Below are positions 62,263 through 64,000 of a DNA stretch of 64,000 bases, piece after piece. Source of the stretch: an uncultured Prevotellaceae bacterium (GTDB taxonomy: Bacteria > Bacteroidota > Bacteroidia > Bacteroidales > Bacteroidaceae); assembly GCA_947167515.1 (NCBI GenBank), contig CAMVIM010000005.1, forward strand, positions 62,001-126,000, written 5' to 3'. The notes beneath the pieces are model-generated. The model did no database searches. It saw only the letters and a program-made list of their open reading frames with translations, and had not been told where the DNA came from. A program made the position numbers and the translations under genes. How positions within the stretch are numbered: position 1 is the stretch's first letter; every line of letters begins with the position of its first letter.

Positions 62263-63582
62263 TTATTGAATAAATATTTTATAGGTAAAATTACCTTTAC
62301 TCGTTTTGATACTTACAATATTCATTCCCCTTGCCAATGTTGCTACAGGTTTTACATAATGTACATATTGTCCGGCAAGGGTGAATACGGACATATATTT
62401 GAAGTCTTTATCTGCCAAGTTGAAACGAATTACGTTCCCCGTAATTGTATATTGAATTTTGGTCTGTGAAATAGGAATGACGGATGTAGCCCAGTTTTTC
62501 TTGTTCTGATAAGATATTAAAATAGAATCAACAGAAATGACATCGGTGCTCACTTTGTTTTCAAATATGCATTGTCTATTATTATAGGAAAAATCCATAT
62601 CTTCCATCATTTTACAGTCCTTCCAAGTACCTCCTTCGTATGTCTGTCTATGGATTTTTATCGTATTTCCATCCTTGTCATAGTCATAAAGTGTAATCAC
62701 CCCCTTGTCTACGATGTTGCCATTTTGTAAACCCTTATAATGATTGCATATTATATTTCCATTATCATCATATTCGTACTCTTCCTCATGGAATCCGAAG
62801 AATTTCCCATATGAACTATAATATTGGTCTTCGTGCAATTTAATTAAACGGCTATTTTCATTGTAATAATAATAGTATCTCGAAGAATATACATATTCCT
62901 TGTTTTTCCATCCATAGTGTATTTCTTGTTTTAGTAATCCTTTCTCATTATAAGAATAATCGATGCTGTCTTTGCTTGTCTGATTAGTTCCTTGCTTATA
63001 CAAAATATGTCCATTCCCATCATACATCATTCGTTCTATCCTTGTAATTTCATGTCCTTGGTATGTGGTCTTTTTTATGACGTTGCCTTGTGGGTCATAA
63101 TCATATATATATGTTTCGCCATACGGCCATTTTTTATATTCATAACATAATCTTTGATGATCATCATATTTGTAAAAGGCACTATCGCTCACTTCTTTTC
63201 TGTTTTGCCTTCCATATGTGTATTTAACCATACTCCTCAACATGTCATTCTCATAATAAGTGTATTCTGTAGCCCCTACTTCTTCCATCTGGTTCTCTCC
63301 ATAAAAGTTTGTGGACAAGCGTACAAGATTGCCATTGCTGTCATAGTCGTAGACATATGTCACACTCGGATGATTTCTGCCTTCTATCCAATAGTTTTCT
63401 GTTAGGCACTGTCCATCTTTGTTGTATGTGAAAGACCTATATCTAAGAGTCTTTACCTTTGTTGTATTTGTGATATAATTTGTTTCTGATGCGACATACT
63501 CGATGCTATCAATGACATAATCTTGTGCCTGCGATAATAAAGCCACCATTGTGAACAATAGCGATATTATGATATTCTTCAT
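62263..63582 (-). CDS. Secreted YD-type repeat protein with T9SS-like tail
   Basis: 439 residues with signal peptide MKNIIISLLFTMVALLSQAQ. The body has about ten Tyr/Asp-rich beta-repeats of the type YVYDYDSNGNLV, YIYDYDPQGNVIKKT, YEYDDNGNIIC, as in RHS/YD proteins, but with no toxin domain. The last 75 residues (NVIRFNLADKDFKYMSVFTLAG to SKGNFTYKIFIQ) resemble a type IX secretion tail. The gene is clearly more AT-rich than its neighbours, which suggests recent acquisition. Likely cell-surface; role unknown. Confidence 0.8.
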   Translation of the reverse strand: MKNIIISLLFTMVALLSQAQDYVIDSIEYVASETNYITNTTKVKTLRYRSFTYNKDGQCLTENYWIEGRNHPSVTYVYDYDSNGNLVRLSTNFYGENQMEEVGATEYTYYENDMLRSMVKYTYGRQNRKEVSDSAFYKYDDHQRLCYEYKKWPYGETYIYDYDPQGNVIKKTTYQGHEITRIERMMYDGNGHILYKQGTNQTSKDSIDYSYNEKGLLKQEIHYGWKNKEYVYSSRYYYYYNENSRLIKLHEDQYYSSYGKFFGFHEEEYEYDDNGNIICNHYKGLQNGNIVDKGVITLYDYDKDGNTIKIHRQTYEGGTWKDCKMMEDMDFSYNNRQCIFENKVSTDVISVDSILISYQNKKNWATSVIPISQTKIQYTITGNVIRFNLADKDFKYMSVFTLAGQYVHYVKPVATLARGMNIVSIKTSKGNFTYKIFIQ

Positions 63583-63604
63583 GTTGTTGAGTTTGGGTTT
63601 GTAT

Positions 63605-63781
63605 TATAAAAAGAGGTGCAGACATTCGCCATACACCTCACGGCTCACCACAAGCCACTTTCAAATACGGGAATGCTGCACCTTGGAAGATGCAGCTCCA
63701 ATATTGAAAGTTATGCTCTTTTACTCGTGGTGGTGATTGTGAGGTTATTGAGCAATATGTCTTGCATTCTTTGTAGAATGC
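63605..63781 (-). ncRNA. Structured RNA with own promoter and terminator
   Basis: A minus-strand transcript from the -7 box at 63787 would fold as: GCATTC/GAATGC (63764-63781); ACTTTCAATA facing TATTTGAAAGT (63702-63711 with 63657-63667) enclosing GCTGCA/TGCAGC (63675-63680 with 63691-63696); GGCT/AGCC (63642-63656); then GAGGTG/CACCTC (63613-63618 with 63634-63639) followed by TTTTT. It ends about 25 bases before the start of the 62263-63582 gene, so it is a small RNA or an attenuated leader. No family recognised. Confidence 0.55.
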
Positions 63782-63786
63782 AGTTG

Positions 63787-63794
63787 CAAAATTA
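63787..63794 (-). promoter_or_regulatory. -7 box for the structured RNA
   Basis: TAATTTTG on the minus strand, fitting TAnnTTTG. No clear -33 element. Confidence 0.45.
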
Positions 63795-63845
63795 GAAAAA
63801 AGAATTGGAATGGCCGAAAGAAATAAAGAAAAAGTTGCTATATAT

Positions 63846-64000
63846 TTAATAAAGGGGAAACATAGATGTGAGATTCTTGAGTGTCTGTAAACCGTGGATA
63901 CGAAAGAGCGTTTTATAACCATTTAACATGCTTTCGATAAAGAAGTTGCGGCTAAAACCTCTATTACGTTGCCATTTTGTGCCGGCCGTCGTGAAGCTCG
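63846..64000 (-). CDS. C-terminal end of an unidentified gene (partial)
   Basis: A frame on the minus strand is open from the window edge to a TAA at 63846-63848, giving about 50 residues that include GTKWQRNRGFSRNFFIE and end NLTSMFPLY. It is the only long open frame there, but no family is recognised and it may be non-coding. Confidence 0.35.
   Translation of the reverse strand, partial: SFTTAGTKWQRNRGFSRNFFIESMLNGYKTLFRIHGLQTLKNLTSMFPLY

Noticed and set aside
63608..63645. Resemblance of GAGCCGTGAGGTG to group II intron domain V
   Set aside because: The 3' half does not pair as domain V requires and no reverse transcriptase is nearby; it is better read as a terminator hairpin.

Overview
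The window looks like a chromosomal segment of a Prevotella-like member of the Bacteroidales. Evidence: the promoter pattern TTTG-N19-21-TAnnTTTG precedes many genes, Shine-Dalgarno sites are mostly absent, and lineage-typical proteins are present (Porin_10-type outer membrane protein, DUF4468, type IX secretion C-terminal domains, GYF_2/CD225 proteins, pectin-degrading enzymes). No rRNA, tRNA, CRISPR array or intact insertion sequence was seen. Gene identities come from reading translated sequence; no database search was run.

Layout. 0.2-9.5 kb: an AraC regulator divergent from a ferritin-like/small-HTH/MBL-rubredoxin cluster; an OhrR-type redox regulator with a radical SAM protein, flavodoxin and ZIP transporter; a glutathione peroxidase; a small secreted protein and a GH78 alpha-rhamnosidase. 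9.6-21.6 kb: cysK, metY, a DUF3298 lipoprotein, a PAP2-PAP2-VanX fusion, superoxide dismutase with a flavin reductase/rubredoxin/rubrerythrin fusion, and methylmalonyl-CoA mutase mutA-mutB. 21.8-33.5 kb: MORN-GH25 lysozyme, DUF1810-ADP-ribosylhydrolase, ispE, a putative porin operon, an ECF sigma/anti-sigma/Spy-like cluster, a T9SS CTD-only protein, and grpE-dnaJ behind a structured RNA leader. 33.6-42.8 kb: a pectate lyase and a type I restriction-modification locus (hsdM-hsdS-hsdR) with a small opposite-strand gene inside and a long, highly structured leader in front of hsdM. 43-49.2 kb: one long transcription unit hisH-hisA-hisF-hisIE-ftsE-lysC-lysA. 49.5-64 kb: rhamnogalacturonan lyase with an AraC regulator, a divergent RND tripartite efflux operon, two GYF_2-CD225 membrane proteins, DUF2752, a 5'-nucleotidase family enzyme, and an AT-rich secreted repeat protein with a T9SS-like tail.

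Themes. Oxidative and nitrosative stress genes are dense (rubredoxins, rubrerythrin, SOD, GPx, OhrR, flavodoxin), as expected of an anaerobe meeting oxygen. Pectin backbone degradation is represented by three enzymes in separate places. The most unusual signals are non-coding: (i) five intergenic arrays whose units repeat every 23 or 24 bp although the unit sequence differs at each locus; (ii) heptanucleotide (7-bp) arrays in at least six places, including inside a coding sequence and at two gene ends; (iii) three strongly structured RNA candidates with their own promoters (before hsdM, before grpE, before the 439-residue secreted protein); (iv) operator-like repeats around the OhrR, ferritin and ispE promoters.
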